Source: Dyella_A sp049445995 (lineage in GTDB: Bacteria > Pseudomonadota > Gammaproteobacteria > Xanthomonadales > Rhodanobacteraceae). Taken from it: a stretch of DNA of 64,000 bases. Of the stretch, positions 49,431 through 57,670 are shown piece after piece (position 1 is the first letter of the stretch; each line of letters begins with the position of its first letter). The translations under genes and the position numbers were made by a program. The notes below the pieces were generated by a model that was given only the letters and a program-made list of their open reading frames with translations, was not told the DNA's origin and made no database searches. The stretch spans positions 124,001 to 188,000 of the forward strand of contig NZ_JBMSDZ010000006.1 of the NCBI RefSeq assembly GCF_049445995.1, given 5' to 3'.

Positions 49431-50237
49431 ATGAGTCCACCTGACGCCTTTCCCCAACGCATCGTCTGCCTCACCGAAGAACCCACCGAGGTGCTCTACG
49501 CGCTGGGCGAGGAGCATCGCATCGTCGGCATCTCCGGCTTCACCGTGCGGCCGCCGCGCGCGCGCAAGGAGAAGCCCAAGGTGTCGGCGTTCACCAGCGC
49601 GAAGATCGGCGAGATCCTCGCGCTCAGGCCCGACCTGGCGATCGGCTTCTCCGACATCCAGGCCGACATTGCGCGCGAGCTGATCAAGGCCGGCGTGGAA
49701 GTGTGGATCTCCAACCACCGCAGCGTGGACGGCATCCTCGCCTACATCCGCCGGCTCGGCGCCATGGTCGGTGCGCACGAGAAAGCCGAGGCGTATGCGC
49801 AGCGCGCCGAGGCGCACATCGCCGCCGTGCGCGAGGCCGCCGCGGCGCTGCCGCGCCGGCCGAAGGTGTACTTCGAGGAATGGGACGAGCCGCTGATCAC
49901 CGGCATCTGCTGGGTGGCCGAGCTGGTCAACCTCGCCGGCGGCGATAACCTCTTTCCCGAGCTCTCGCGCGAGCCACTGGCGAAGCAGCGCATCCTCGCC
50001 GACGGTGCGCCGGTGATCGCGCGCGCGCCGGACATCATTCTGGGCTCGTGGTGCGGCAAGCGCTTCCGGCCGGAGAAGGTGGCCGCGCGGCCGGGCTGGG
50101 ACGCGATTCCCGCCGTGCGCGACGGCGAGCTGCACGAGATCAAGTCGCCGATCATCCTGCAGCCCGGCCCGGCGGCGCTGTTCGACGGGCTCGACGCGAT
50201 TCACCGGGTGATCGCGGACTGGGCGCACGGGAGCTGA
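49431..50237 (+). CDS. BtuF-like cobalamin/iron-siderophore binding-domain protein without signal peptide
   Basis: Protein of 268 aa with the helical-backbone periplasmic-binding fold of BtuF. Strings are RIVCLTEEPTEVLYALGEEHRIVGIS, EILALRPDLAIGFSDIQ, VYFEEWDEPLITGICWVAELV and LAGGDNLFP. ATG 49431 gives no recognisable signal peptide (MSPPDAFPQRIVC), which is odd for a binding protein. No BtuC or BtuD gene is next to it. It could be a cytoplasmic cobamide-binding protein or be exported by another route. Confidence 0.82.
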   Translation: MSPPDAFPQRIVCLTEEPTEVLYALGEEHRIVGISGFTVRPPRARKEKPKVSAFTSAKIGEILALRPDLAIGFSDIQADIARELIKAGVEVWISNHRSVDGILAYIRRLGAMVGAHEKAEAYAQRAEAHIAAVREAAAALPRRPKVYFEEWDEPLITGICWVAELVNLAGGDNLFPELSREPLAKQRILADGAPVIARAPDIILGSWCGKRFRPEKVAARPGWDAIPAVRDGELHEIKSPIILQPGPAALFDGLDAIHRVIADWAHGS

Positions 50238-50256
50238 ATCGGGCGGGGCTGGTGGA

Positions 50257-50285
50257 TTGACTCTTGAATGAGAATGCTTATCATC
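50257..50285 (+). promoter_or_regulatory. Fur-box-covered promoter of hemP
   Basis: -35 TTGACT (50257-50262), 16-base spacer, -10 TATCAT (50279-50284). A Fur-box-like inverted repeat AATGAGAATGCTTATCATC occupies 50267-50285 and covers the spacer and -10. This predicts iron-dependent repression of hemP. Confidence 0.85.
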
Positions 50286-50316
50286 CGACACGTAACCCCT
50301 TGCGGAGCAAGCCCTC

Positions 50317-50523
50317 ATGAATCGTCCTTTGTTGATGACACGCGCCGATGCCAGCGCCCGGCCGGCCGGCCGATTGTCGCTTGCGTCGTCGCCGTCGCGA
50401 CCGTCCCGCGTGCTGCCCAGTGACGAGCTGCTGGCCGGCGGACGCGAACTGGTGATTCGCCACGAGGGTGGTGAGTATTTCCTGCGGCTCACCCGCAACA
50501 ACAAGCTCATCCTCACCAAATAA
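50317..50523 (+). CDS. hemP: Hemin uptake protein HemP
   Basis: Small 68-aa protein. The C-terminal half carries the family core LLAGGRELVIRHEGGEYFLRLTRNNKLILTK. The N-terminal half is low in conservation. HemP/HmuP proteins are usually linked to heme and iron uptake and can act as regulators of heme receptor genes. The Fur-box promoter is immediately upstream. No receptor gene follows here, only a probable remnant. Confidence 0.92.
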   Translation: MNRPLLMTRADASARPAGRLSLASSPSRPSRVLPSDELLAGGRELVIRHEGGEYFLRLTRNNKLILTK

Positions 50524-50549
50524 TCCGGCGGCGCTGCCGCCGCCGCCGA

Positions 50550-50983
50550 TTCCCGTTCACGGCCTATCGCCAGCGTCGTCCCCGACGATCAGCCGGGCCT
50601 CCCTTGGGACGCGCTGCTGGCCGGTGCAAACGAACTGCCCGGGCGTGCCGATGCGCCGGCCGGACGGGTGGATCGCGCGCGGCGACTGCGCTTCGTCACC
50701 TAGGAGCGTGGGCCGTAGAAATCTTTGGGCTGCGATTGTGCTCTCATCCATAGGCTGTGCCTCTCGTCGGGCTTGCATAGAGTGACTATGCGCACCCTCC
50801 GATAGACGCATCCTATGGCGATAGCCCAATCTCGCTATCCAAAGTTTCTACGGCCCACGCTCCTAGCGGCTCGGTCCGTGCGAGCTGCTGTGCGTGCGCA
50901 CCGCCGATACCGCCGGTGCCCTGAGCTGGCGCACCGCGCAGCAGCTGGCCGACGCTGAAGGCGTGCGACTGAGCGCATAGCGA
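50550..50983 (+). pseudogene. Possible gene remnant split by a palindromic element
   Basis: Before the element, one frame reads IASVVPDDQPGLPWDALLAGANELPGR..., up to LRFVT and the TAG at the element edge. After the element, a frame reads RLGPCELLCVRTADTAGALSWRT..., ending GVRLSA then TAG at 50981-50983. Both halves look coding in composition, with no clear start codon. I do not recognise the family. Whether they were one gene is inference. Confidence 0.35.
50700..50866. repeat. 167-bp near-complete palindrome (MITE-like)
   Basis: Both ends read inward as CTAGGAGCGTGGGCCGTAG. Similarity between arms continues, with gaps, almost to the centre (GCATAG at 50774 pairs with CTATGC at 50785). The whole element could fold into one long hairpin. 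It has no coding capacity of its own. Confidence 0.85.
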
Positions 50984-51002
50984 GGCGACCGCGTCCGACG
51001 GC

Positions 51003-51035
51003 TGTCCGCCTGTCCGTGGCGGTGTCCGCGGACAC
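51003..51035. promoter_or_regulatory. Candidate enhancer-binding sites upstream of the sigma-54 promoter
   Basis: TGTCCG is repeated at 51003, 51011 and 51023, the last forming the perfect palindrome GTGTCCGCGGACAC (51022-51035). It lies 70-100 bp upstream of the -24 element, the usual distance for an NtrC-type activator. Confidence 0.55.
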
Positions 51036-51102
51036 TGCCCGGGTCCGCGCCGCGTGCCGGACAAACCCAGCCGCAGCGCGCCCTGGCCGGGTTTGCCACC
51101 AC

Positions 51103-51118
51103 TGGCACGGTGCTTGCT
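51103..51118 (+). promoter_or_regulatory. Sigma-54 (RpoN) promoter of the ABC operon
   Basis: TGGCACGGTGCTTGCT matches the -24/-12 consensus TGGCACG-N4-TTGC(A/T), with the invariant GG and GC 12 bases apart. Predicted transcription start is about 51128, roughly 35 bases before the adaptor gene. Confidence 0.85.
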
Positions 51119-51163
51119 GAAATGTCTTCGAGGCTGCATCTGTCCGCAGCCGTGGGGACCGCA

Positions 51164-52435
51164 ATGATCCGTGACACCTCCGCCCAAGACCGCCTGGTCG
51201 AGGTCAAGCCCAACCGCAAGCGCCGCCTGCTGCTGCTCGGTGCGGGCGTCGGCGTGATCGCGGTGCTGGCGTTCGCGATGCCCGGCGTGCTGCAGCTGTT
51301 CTCCGCCGACGCCTCGGTCAGCGCCTCGCGGCTGGCGTTCGCCACGGTGACGCGCGGTCCGTTCGTGCGCGACATCGCCGCCGAGGGCAAGGTGGTAGCC
51401 GCGGTGAGCCCCACGCTGTACGCCACCTCCGGCGGCGCGGTGACGCTGAAGGTGCACGCCGGCGATACGGTGAAACAGGGGCAGGTGCTGGCGACCATCG
51501 TCAGCCCCGAGCTCACCAACAAGCTGGCGCAGGAGCAGTCCAACGCCGACGCGATGGAAGTGGAATACAAGCGCGCGCAGATCGACGCGCAGAAGAAGCG
51601 CGCCGAGTTGCAGCAGGCATTGGACAACGCACGGATCGACGCGCAGGCCGCCCGCCGCACGCTGGAGCGCAACACCGCCGCGTTTGCCAAGGGGGCGGTG
51701 GCCAGGAGCGACGTCGACACCGCCAGCGACACCCTGCAGAAGGCCGAGATCGCCGAGCGTCATGCCAAGGCCAATCTCGGCATGGACAACGACAGCCTGA
51801 ACTTCAACATCGAATCGAAGAAGCTCGCCTTCGAACGGCAGCAGCTGCTGGTGCAGGAACTGCAGCGCCAGGTGGACGACCTCAACGTGAAGTCGCCGGT
51901 GGACGGCCAGGTCGGCCAGCTGTTCATCGCCGAGCGCGCCACCGTGGCGAAGGACGCCCAGCTGCTCAGCGTGATCGACCTCAGCGCGCTGCAGGTGGAA
52001 ATGCAGGTGCCGGAAAGCTTCGCGCGCGATCTCGCCATCGGCATGCCGGGCGAGATCAGCGGCAACGGCAAGACGTGGCACGGCAAGGTCAGCGCGATCT
52101 CGCCCGAGGTGGTCAACGGCGAAGTGGCCGCGCGGCTGGCCTTCGACGGCGCCACGCCCCGGCAGCTGCGCCAGAGCCAGCGCCTGTCGGTGCGCGTGCT
52201 GCTGGACAAGCGCGACAACGTGCTCACCGTGCAGCGCGGCTCGTTCGTCGACGAGTCCGGCGGCAACTACGCCTACGTCGTGCGCGGCGGCATCGCCACC
52301 AGGACACCGATCCGCGTGGGCGCCAGCAGCATCGACAAGGTGGAGATCCTCGACGGCCTGAAGGAAGGCGACAAGATCGTGATCTCTGGCACCGACAACT
52401 TCAAGAACGCCGCCAAGGTGGCGATCAGCGATTGA
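51164..52435 (+). CDS. Membrane-fusion (HlyD/RND-type periplasmic adaptor) protein
   Basis: Adaptor of a MacAB-like system, 423 aa. A single N-terminal membrane helix (RRLLLLGAGVGVIAVLAFAM, about residues 20-42) anchors it. The barrel-sandwich begins in YATSGGAVTLKVHAGDTVKQGQVLA. A long alpha-helical hairpin follows (residues about 125-250, rich in Ala/Gln/Lys), then the second barrel half (VKSPVDGQVGQLFIAERATV) and beta-barrel domains. ATG 51164 was chosen because it lies after the predicted sigma-54 start; the open frame begins at 51110 inside the promoter. First gene of the operon. Confidence 0.92.
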   Translation: MIRDTSAQDRLVEVKPNRKRRLLLLGAGVGVIAVLAFAMPGVLQLFSADASVSASRLAFATVTRGPFVRDIAAEGKVVAAVSPTLYATSGGAVTLKVHAGDTVKQGQVLATIVSPELTNKLAQEQSNADAMEVEYKRAQIDAQKKRAELQQALDNARIDAQAARRTLERNTAAFAKGAVARSDVDTASDTLQKAEIAERHAKANLGMDNDSLNFNIESKKLAFERQQLLVQELQRQVDDLNVKSPVDGQVGQLFIAERATVAKDAQLLSVIDLSALQVEMQVPESFARDLAIGMPGEISGNGKTWHGKVSAISPEVVNGEVAARLAFDGATPRQLRQSQRLSVRVLLDKRDNVLTVQRGSFVDESGGNYAYVVRGGIATRTPIRVGASSIDKVEILDGLKEGDKIVISGTDNFKNAAKVAISD

Positions 52436-52584
52436 TGTTTCCCTTCTCCCTCCGGGAGAAGGTGCCCGAAGGGCGGATGAGGGTACGGGGCGTGCCACAG
52501 ATTTGGGCAAGCCCCGCACCCTCACCCCAGCCCTCTCCCGAAAGGAGAGGGAGCCAAGCAGAACCACTCCCAAAGGACTCCACC
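52436..52584. repeat. CCCTCTCCC-type intergenic repeat
   Basis: Contains CTTCTCCCTCCGGGAGAAGG and the paired CCCTCACCCCAGCCCTCTCCC...GGAGAGGGAG blocks of a GC-rich palindromic family that recurs between later genes of the operon. Confidence 0.8.
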
Positions 52585-53298
<714 letters not shown>

Positions 53299-53662
53299 CG
53301 CTTGAAAGCCCTCTCCCCTGGCGCAGCCGGGGGAGAGGGTGGGGTGAGGGGGACGCTTTTGCTCTTGGTTCATGCGGTGGAACCGAAGCAAAAGGCACCC
53401 TCACCCCAGCTCTCTCCCCCGACGGTGAAGCCGTCGGGGGAGAGGGAGCAGAAGCGGCACGCGGTGACGTGGATCGTTGCCGCGATGTCGACGCTTGAAG
53501 CCCTCTCCCCCGACGGGAAAGCCGTCAGCAGAGAGGGAGCCAAAGCGGCGCGCGGTGGGTACAACCACCCTGCGATACCGATGCTTCAACGCCCTCTTGC
53601 CCGGGCACACGTGGGTGAAAGAGCCGCACCGCGCCGTCGCCATCCAACCTGGAATTCGCCCG
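53299..53662. repeat. 364-bp spacer made of CCCTCTCCC-type palindromes
   Basis: Two or three diverged copies of the family: paired CCCTCTCCCC/GGGGGAGAGGG at 53310-53340 and 53410-53452, and a shorter copy at 53503-53540. Each ends with a (C/A)AAGCGGC(A/G)CGCGGTG phrase. No gene is visible. Confidence 0.82.
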
Positions 53663-54970
53663 ATGTTTGCCTACTACTTCCAGCTCGGCCTGCGCAGCCT
53701 GCGTCGCAACCCGATGCTCACGGCGCTGATGATCATGGCCATCGGCTTTGGCGTGGCCGCATCGATGACGACCTACGCGGTGTTCCGCGCCACCTCCAGC
53801 AACCCGATCCCGCAGAAATCCTCGCAACTGTTCGCGGTGCAGATCGCCAACTGGAAGCCGTCGGACCTGGACAAGGGCGAGCCGCCGAATGCGCTCAGCT
53901 ACACCGACGCCAACAACCTCTCGCGCGCCCACAGGGCACTGCGCGAAACCGCGCTGTATCCGGTGGCGCCGTCGGTGATTCCGGCCGATGCCAGCCAGCT
54001 TCCGTTCAATGCCAACGCCTATGCGGCATATGGCGACGTGTTCGCGATGTTCGACATCCCGTTCCTCTACGGCAGCGGCTGGAGTCGTAACCAGGACGAG
54101 GCGCGCGGCGCCGTGGTGGTGATCAGCAGGACGCTCAACGACAAGCTGTTCGGCGGCGTCAACAGCGCCGGGCGCGAAATCGACCTCGACGGCCATAACT
54201 ATCGCGTCACCGGCGTGATGGACCGCTGGAATCCGCAGCCACTGTTTTTCGATCCGGTCAACACCCAGGGCTTCGGCGATCCGGTCGACCTGTTCATGCC
54301 GTTCACCCGCGCGGTGGAGCTGCAGATCGGCACGGCCGGCAACAACAACTGCAACGCGCCGGCGGGCAACGGCTGGGACGGCTGGCTGCGCTCGGAGTGC
54401 ATCTGGGTTGCCTACTGGGCCGAGCTTCCCACCGCCGCCGACGTGGACGCCTACCGCAGTTTTCTCACCGGCTATGCCGCCGAGCAGCAGCGCGCCGGCC
54501 GCTTCACCTGGGCACCCAACGTGAAGCTGCGCAACGTCACCGAGTGGCTGGACTTCCAGCACGTAGTGCCGCCGGAAAGCAAGATTTCGCTGCTGGTGTC
54601 GCTGGGCTTCCTGCTGATCTGCCTCGTCAACACCGTGGGCCTGCTGCTGGCCAAGTTCATGCGCCGCGCACCGGAGATCGGCGTGCGCCGCGCGCTCGGC
54701 GCCTCGCGCGGCGCGGTCTACGCGCAATTCCTGATCGAGGCCGGCGCGGTGGGCCTCGCCGGAGGCCTGCTCGGCCTGCTGCTCACCGCGCTGGGGGTGT
54801 TCGGTGTGGGTCTGGTGTTCGACCCGCAGATCGCCCGGCTGGCCACCGTGGACCTGTCGCTGGTGGCGCTGACCGTATTGGTGGCAATTGCCGCCACCGT
54901 GCTGGCCGCCTTCTATCCCACGTGGCGCGCCGCCCAGGTGCAGCCGGCGTGGCAGCTCAAGTCGAACTGA
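53663..54970 (+). CDS. MacB/FtsX-like ABC permease, pair 1 A-type
   Basis: Permease of 435 aa. N-terminal helix (MFAYYFQLGLRSLRRNPMLTALMI...), a periplasmic MacB_PCD-type domain of about 260 residues, then three C-terminal FtsX helices starting at LLVSLGFLLICLVNTVGLLLAKFMRR. The cytoplasmic coupling motif is EIGVRRALGASR. Two cysteines (230 and 246) lie in the periplasmic domain and are shared by all A-type members here. Ends WQLKSN. Followed by its B-type partner after 13 bp. Confidence 0.93.
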   Translation: MFAYYFQLGLRSLRRNPMLTALMIMAIGFGVAASMTTYAVFRATSSNPIPQKSSQLFAVQIANWKPSDLDKGEPPNALSYTDANNLSRAHRALRETALYPVAPSVIPADASQLPFNANAYAAYGDVFAMFDIPFLYGSGWSRNQDEARGAVVVISRTLNDKLFGGVNSAGREIDLDGHNYRVTGVMDRWNPQPLFFDPVNTQGFGDPVDLFMPFTRAVELQIGTAGNNNCNAPAGNGWDGWLRSECIWVAYWAELPTAADVDAYRSFLTGYAAEQQRAGRFTWAPNVKLRNVTEWLDFQHVVPPESKISLLVSLGFLLICLVNTVGLLLAKFMRRAPEIGVRRALGASRGAVYAQFLIEAGAVGLAGGLLGLLLTALGVFGVGLVFDPQIARLATVDLSLVALTVLVAIAATVLAAFYPTWRAAQVQPAWQLKSN

Positions 54971-54983
54971 TCCGGAGCGCACG

Positions 54984-56219
54984 ATGAACCTGCAGATCCA
55001 ACCCATCCTCGCCGCGCTCAAGCGGCACAAGGCCGGCACGCTGCTGATCGCGATGCAGATCGCGCTCACCCTGGCCATCGTGTGCAACGCCACCTTCATC
55101 ATCCGCGAGCGGCTGGCGCGCGTGGCGCGCCCCACCGGCATGGTGGAAACCAACCTGCTGGCGATCCAGAACCGCTTTGTCGGCAACGAGAGCAAGAGCA
55201 GCGAGCCGCTGGTGAAGGCCGATCTCGCCGCACTGCGGCAGATGCCCGGCGTGGTCGACGCCACTGCGATCAACTCGTACCCGCTGCGCGGCGGTGGCTG
55301 GTCGATGGGCGTGCAGCTCGACCCGGATGCGAAGAAGGCGATCACCGCCACCACGCTGTATTTCGCCGACGACCATGCGCTGGCCACCATGGGCCTCAAG
55401 CTGGTCGCCGGACGCAACTTCCGCGCCGATGAAATCAGCTGGAAGGATGCCCAGGAAGTCGAGGCGCCGGCGCAGATCATCGTCAGCAAGGCACTCGCCG
55501 ACAAGGTGTTCCCGGACGGCTCGGCATTGGGCAAGAACATCTACATCATGGGCACACCCAAGCCCAGCACCATCATCGGCATCGTCGAACGCCTGCAGAC
55601 GCCGTGGAACGGCACCTTTGCCGACAGCTTCATGGAGCACTCCGTACTGCTGCCGCTGCAGCTCACCGGCTCGTTCGGCAGCTATCTGATCCGCACCGAG
55701 CCCGGTCGCCTGGAGGCGATGACCAAGGCGGTGCCGGCGCTGCTGGTGAAGACCAACCGCATGCGCGTACTGCGCGACGAGACCGGCGTGCGCACCTTTG
55801 CCCAGGTGCGCGAGGCCGCCTACAAGACCGACCGCGGCATGGCCCTGCTGATGAGCGTGGTGTGCGCCGTGCTGCTGGCGATCACCGCTGCCGGCATCGT
55901 CGGCCTCACCAGTTTCTGGGTCGGCCAGCGGCGCAAGCAGATCGGCGTGCGCCGCGCGCTCGGCGCCACCCGCAACGACATCCTCGGCTACTTCCTCACC
56001 GAAAACCTGCTGATCGGCGTGGCCGGCGTGATCGTCGGCACCGCGCTGGCGGTGGGATTGAACCTGTGGATGGTCACCCACTTCGAGATGCATCGCCTCT
56101 CGATGGTCTATGTCGCCGTCGGCGTCGTCGCGCTGCTGCTGATCGGCCAGGGCGCCGTGCTGGCGCCGGCGCTGCGCGCTTCGCGGGTGCCGCCGGTGGA
56201 AGCCACGCGGTCGGTGTGA
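54984..56219 (+). CDS. MacB/FtsX-like ABC permease, pair 1 B-type
   Basis: Permease of 411 aa. Begins LQIQPILAALKRHKAGTLLIAMQIALTLAIVCNATF, lacks the A-type cysteine pair, has a periplasmic domain (ADLAALRQMPGV, VAGRNF, PDGSALGKNIY) and ends with three helices. Coupling motif is QIGVRRALGATRNDIL. C-terminus is ATRSV, as in all complete B-types. GGAG lies 8 bases before the ATG. Confidence 0.93.
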   Translation: MNLQIQPILAALKRHKAGTLLIAMQIALTLAIVCNATFIIRERLARVARPTGMVETNLLAIQNRFVGNESKSSEPLVKADLAALRQMPGVVDATAINSYPLRGGGWSMGVQLDPDAKKAITATTLYFADDHALATMGLKLVAGRNFRADEISWKDAQEVEAPAQIIVSKALADKVFPDGSALGKNIYIMGTPKPSTIIGIVERLQTPWNGTFADSFMEHSVLLPLQLTGSFGSYLIRTEPGRLEAMTKAVPALLVKTNRMRVLRDETGVRTFAQVREAAYKTDRGMALLMSVVCAVLLAITAAGIVGLTSFWVGQRRKQIGVRRALGATRNDILGYFLTENLLIGVAGVIVGTALAVGLNLWMVTHFEMHRLSMVYVAVGVVALLLIGQGAVLAPALRASRVPPVEATRSV

Positions 56220-56230
56220 TGAATGGATCT

Positions 56231-56316
56231 TGTAGGAGCGCACCCTGTGCGCGAATGCTCTTGCTCCTGATCGACATCAAAGCGAAAAGCATTCGCGCAC
56301 AGGGTGCGCTCCTACA
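56231..56316. repeat. Perfect extragenic palindrome between permease pairs 1 and 2
   Basis: Arms of 29 bases match exactly (TGTAGGAGCGCACCCTGTGC... and its reverse complement) around a 28-base loop. It is the best-preserved copy of the family. It could attenuate or process the operon mRNA. Confidence 0.95.
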
Positions 56317-56351
56317 GTGGCGGGTTTGTCTATCGTTGATGGAGCACGGGA

Positions 56352-57656
56352 ATGTTTGCCTACTACCTCGAATTGGCCCTGCGCAGCCTCCGGCGCAACA
56401 AGGCGCTCACCGCGCTGATGGTGTTTGCCGTGGCGCTGGGCATCGGCGCCAGCATGACCACGCTGACGGTGTTCCACGTGCTGTCGGGCGATCCGATTCC
56501 GGGCTCCAGCGGCACGCTGTTCTATCCGCAGCTCGATCCCCAGGACAAGGACGGCTACGAGCCCGGCAAGGAGCCGCCCGCGCAGGTTACCTGGATCGAC
56601 GGCATGAACCTGCTCAAGGCGCACCGCGGCACGCGCCAGGCGCTGATGACCGGCGGCGCGGTGCCGGTGCAGCCGGCGCAGTCGGGCATGGATCCGTTCT
56701 TCAGCGACGCGCGCTACACCACGGCGGATTTCTTCGCGATGTTCAAGGTGCCGTTTCTCTACGGCCACGGCTGGAATGCGGCGGACGACGACGCCAAGGC
56801 GCGCGTGGTGGTGATCACCCGCGAGCTCAACGACAAGCTGTTCGGCGGCAAGGACAGCACCGGCCAGACGCTGCGCATCAAGGACACTGCCTTCCGCGTG
56901 GTGGGCGTGCTCGACACCTGGCGGCCGAATCCGCACTTCTACGACCTCAACATGGGCGGCTATCGCGCGCTGGAAGACGTGTTCCTGCCGCTGGCCACCT
57001 TCCGCGACCTGCGGCTGGACCGCAACGGCTCGATGGACTGCTGGGGCCGCGGCGGCGGCGACGAAGAGCATCTGGAAACCGCCAGCTGCGTCTGGCTGCA
57101 GTTCTGGGTGCAACTGGACGGCGCCGAACAGGTGGCTGCCTACAAGGATTACCTCACGCACTACTCGCAGGAGCAGCTGTCGCTGGGCCGCTTCCAGCGC
57201 CCGCCCAACGTGAGGCTGCGCAGCCTCATGCAGTGGCTGGACTTCAACAAGGTGGTGCCCAGCGACGTGCGGCTGCAGGTGTATCTCGCGTTCGGCTTCC
57301 TGCTGGTGTGCCTGGTGAACACGGTGGGATTGATGCTGGCCAAGTTCATGCGCCGCGCCAGCGAGCTGGGCGTGCGCCGCGCGCTGGGCGCGTCGCGCCG
57401 CAACGTGTTCGCGCAGTTGCTGGTGGAGTCCGGGGTGATCGGCCTGGCCGGCGGCATCGGCGGGCTCGGTCTCGCCCTGCTCGGCCTGTGGGCGGTGCGG
57501 CATCAGCCGTCCGACTACGCCAAGCTCGCCCAGCTCGATCCGGCGATGCTGCTCACCACCATCGCCCTCGCCGTGGGCGCCAGCCTGCTGGCCGGCCTGC
57601 TGCCTGCCTGGCGCGCCTGCCAGGTCACGCCCGCCCTGCAACTGAAGAGCAACTGA
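56352..57656 (+). CDS. MacB/FtsX-like ABC permease, pair 2 A-type
   Basis: Permease of 434 aa, A-type start MFAYYLELALRSLRRNKALTAL. Periplasmic domain with DPIPGSSGTLFYPQLDPQD and the cysteine pair Cys230 and Cys246 (DCWGRGGG...SCVWLQFW). C-terminal helices include FGFLLVCLVNTVGLMLAKFMRR with ELGVRRALGASR. Ends LQLKSN. Its B partner starts 14 bp later. Confidence 0.94.
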   Translation: MFAYYLELALRSLRRNKALTALMVFAVALGIGASMTTLTVFHVLSGDPIPGSSGTLFYPQLDPQDKDGYEPGKEPPAQVTWIDGMNLLKAHRGTRQALMTGGAVPVQPAQSGMDPFFSDARYTTADFFAMFKVPFLYGHGWNAADDDAKARVVVITRELNDKLFGGKDSTGQTLRIKDTAFRVVGVLDTWRPNPHFYDLNMGGYRALEDVFLPLATFRDLRLDRNGSMDCWGRGGGDEEHLETASCVWLQFWVQLDGAEQVAAYKDYLTHYSQEQLSLGRFQRPPNVRLRSLMQWLDFNKVVPSDVRLQVYLAFGFLLVCLVNTVGLMLAKFMRRASELGVRRALGASRRNVFAQLLVESGVIGLAGGIGGLGLALLGLWAVRHQPSDYAKLAQLDPAMLLTTIALAVGASLLAGLLPAWRACQVTPALQLKSN

Positions 57657-57670
57657 GACCGGAGCATCCG

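Larger units (their letters stand above)
50524..51163. other. 640-bp region without an intact gene
   Basis: Holds the possible split remnant (50550-50983), the 167-bp palindromic element (50700-50866), a cluster of TGTCCG repeats with a perfect GTGTCCGCGGACAC palindrome (51003-51035), and the sigma-54 promoter (51103-51118). Confidence 0.8.

Noticed and set aside
50468..50785. 105-codon forward frame overlapping the 3' end of hemP
   Set aside because: Ser/Pro/Arg-rich out-of-frame shadow that runs into the palindromic element; the alternative frame looks more protein-like.
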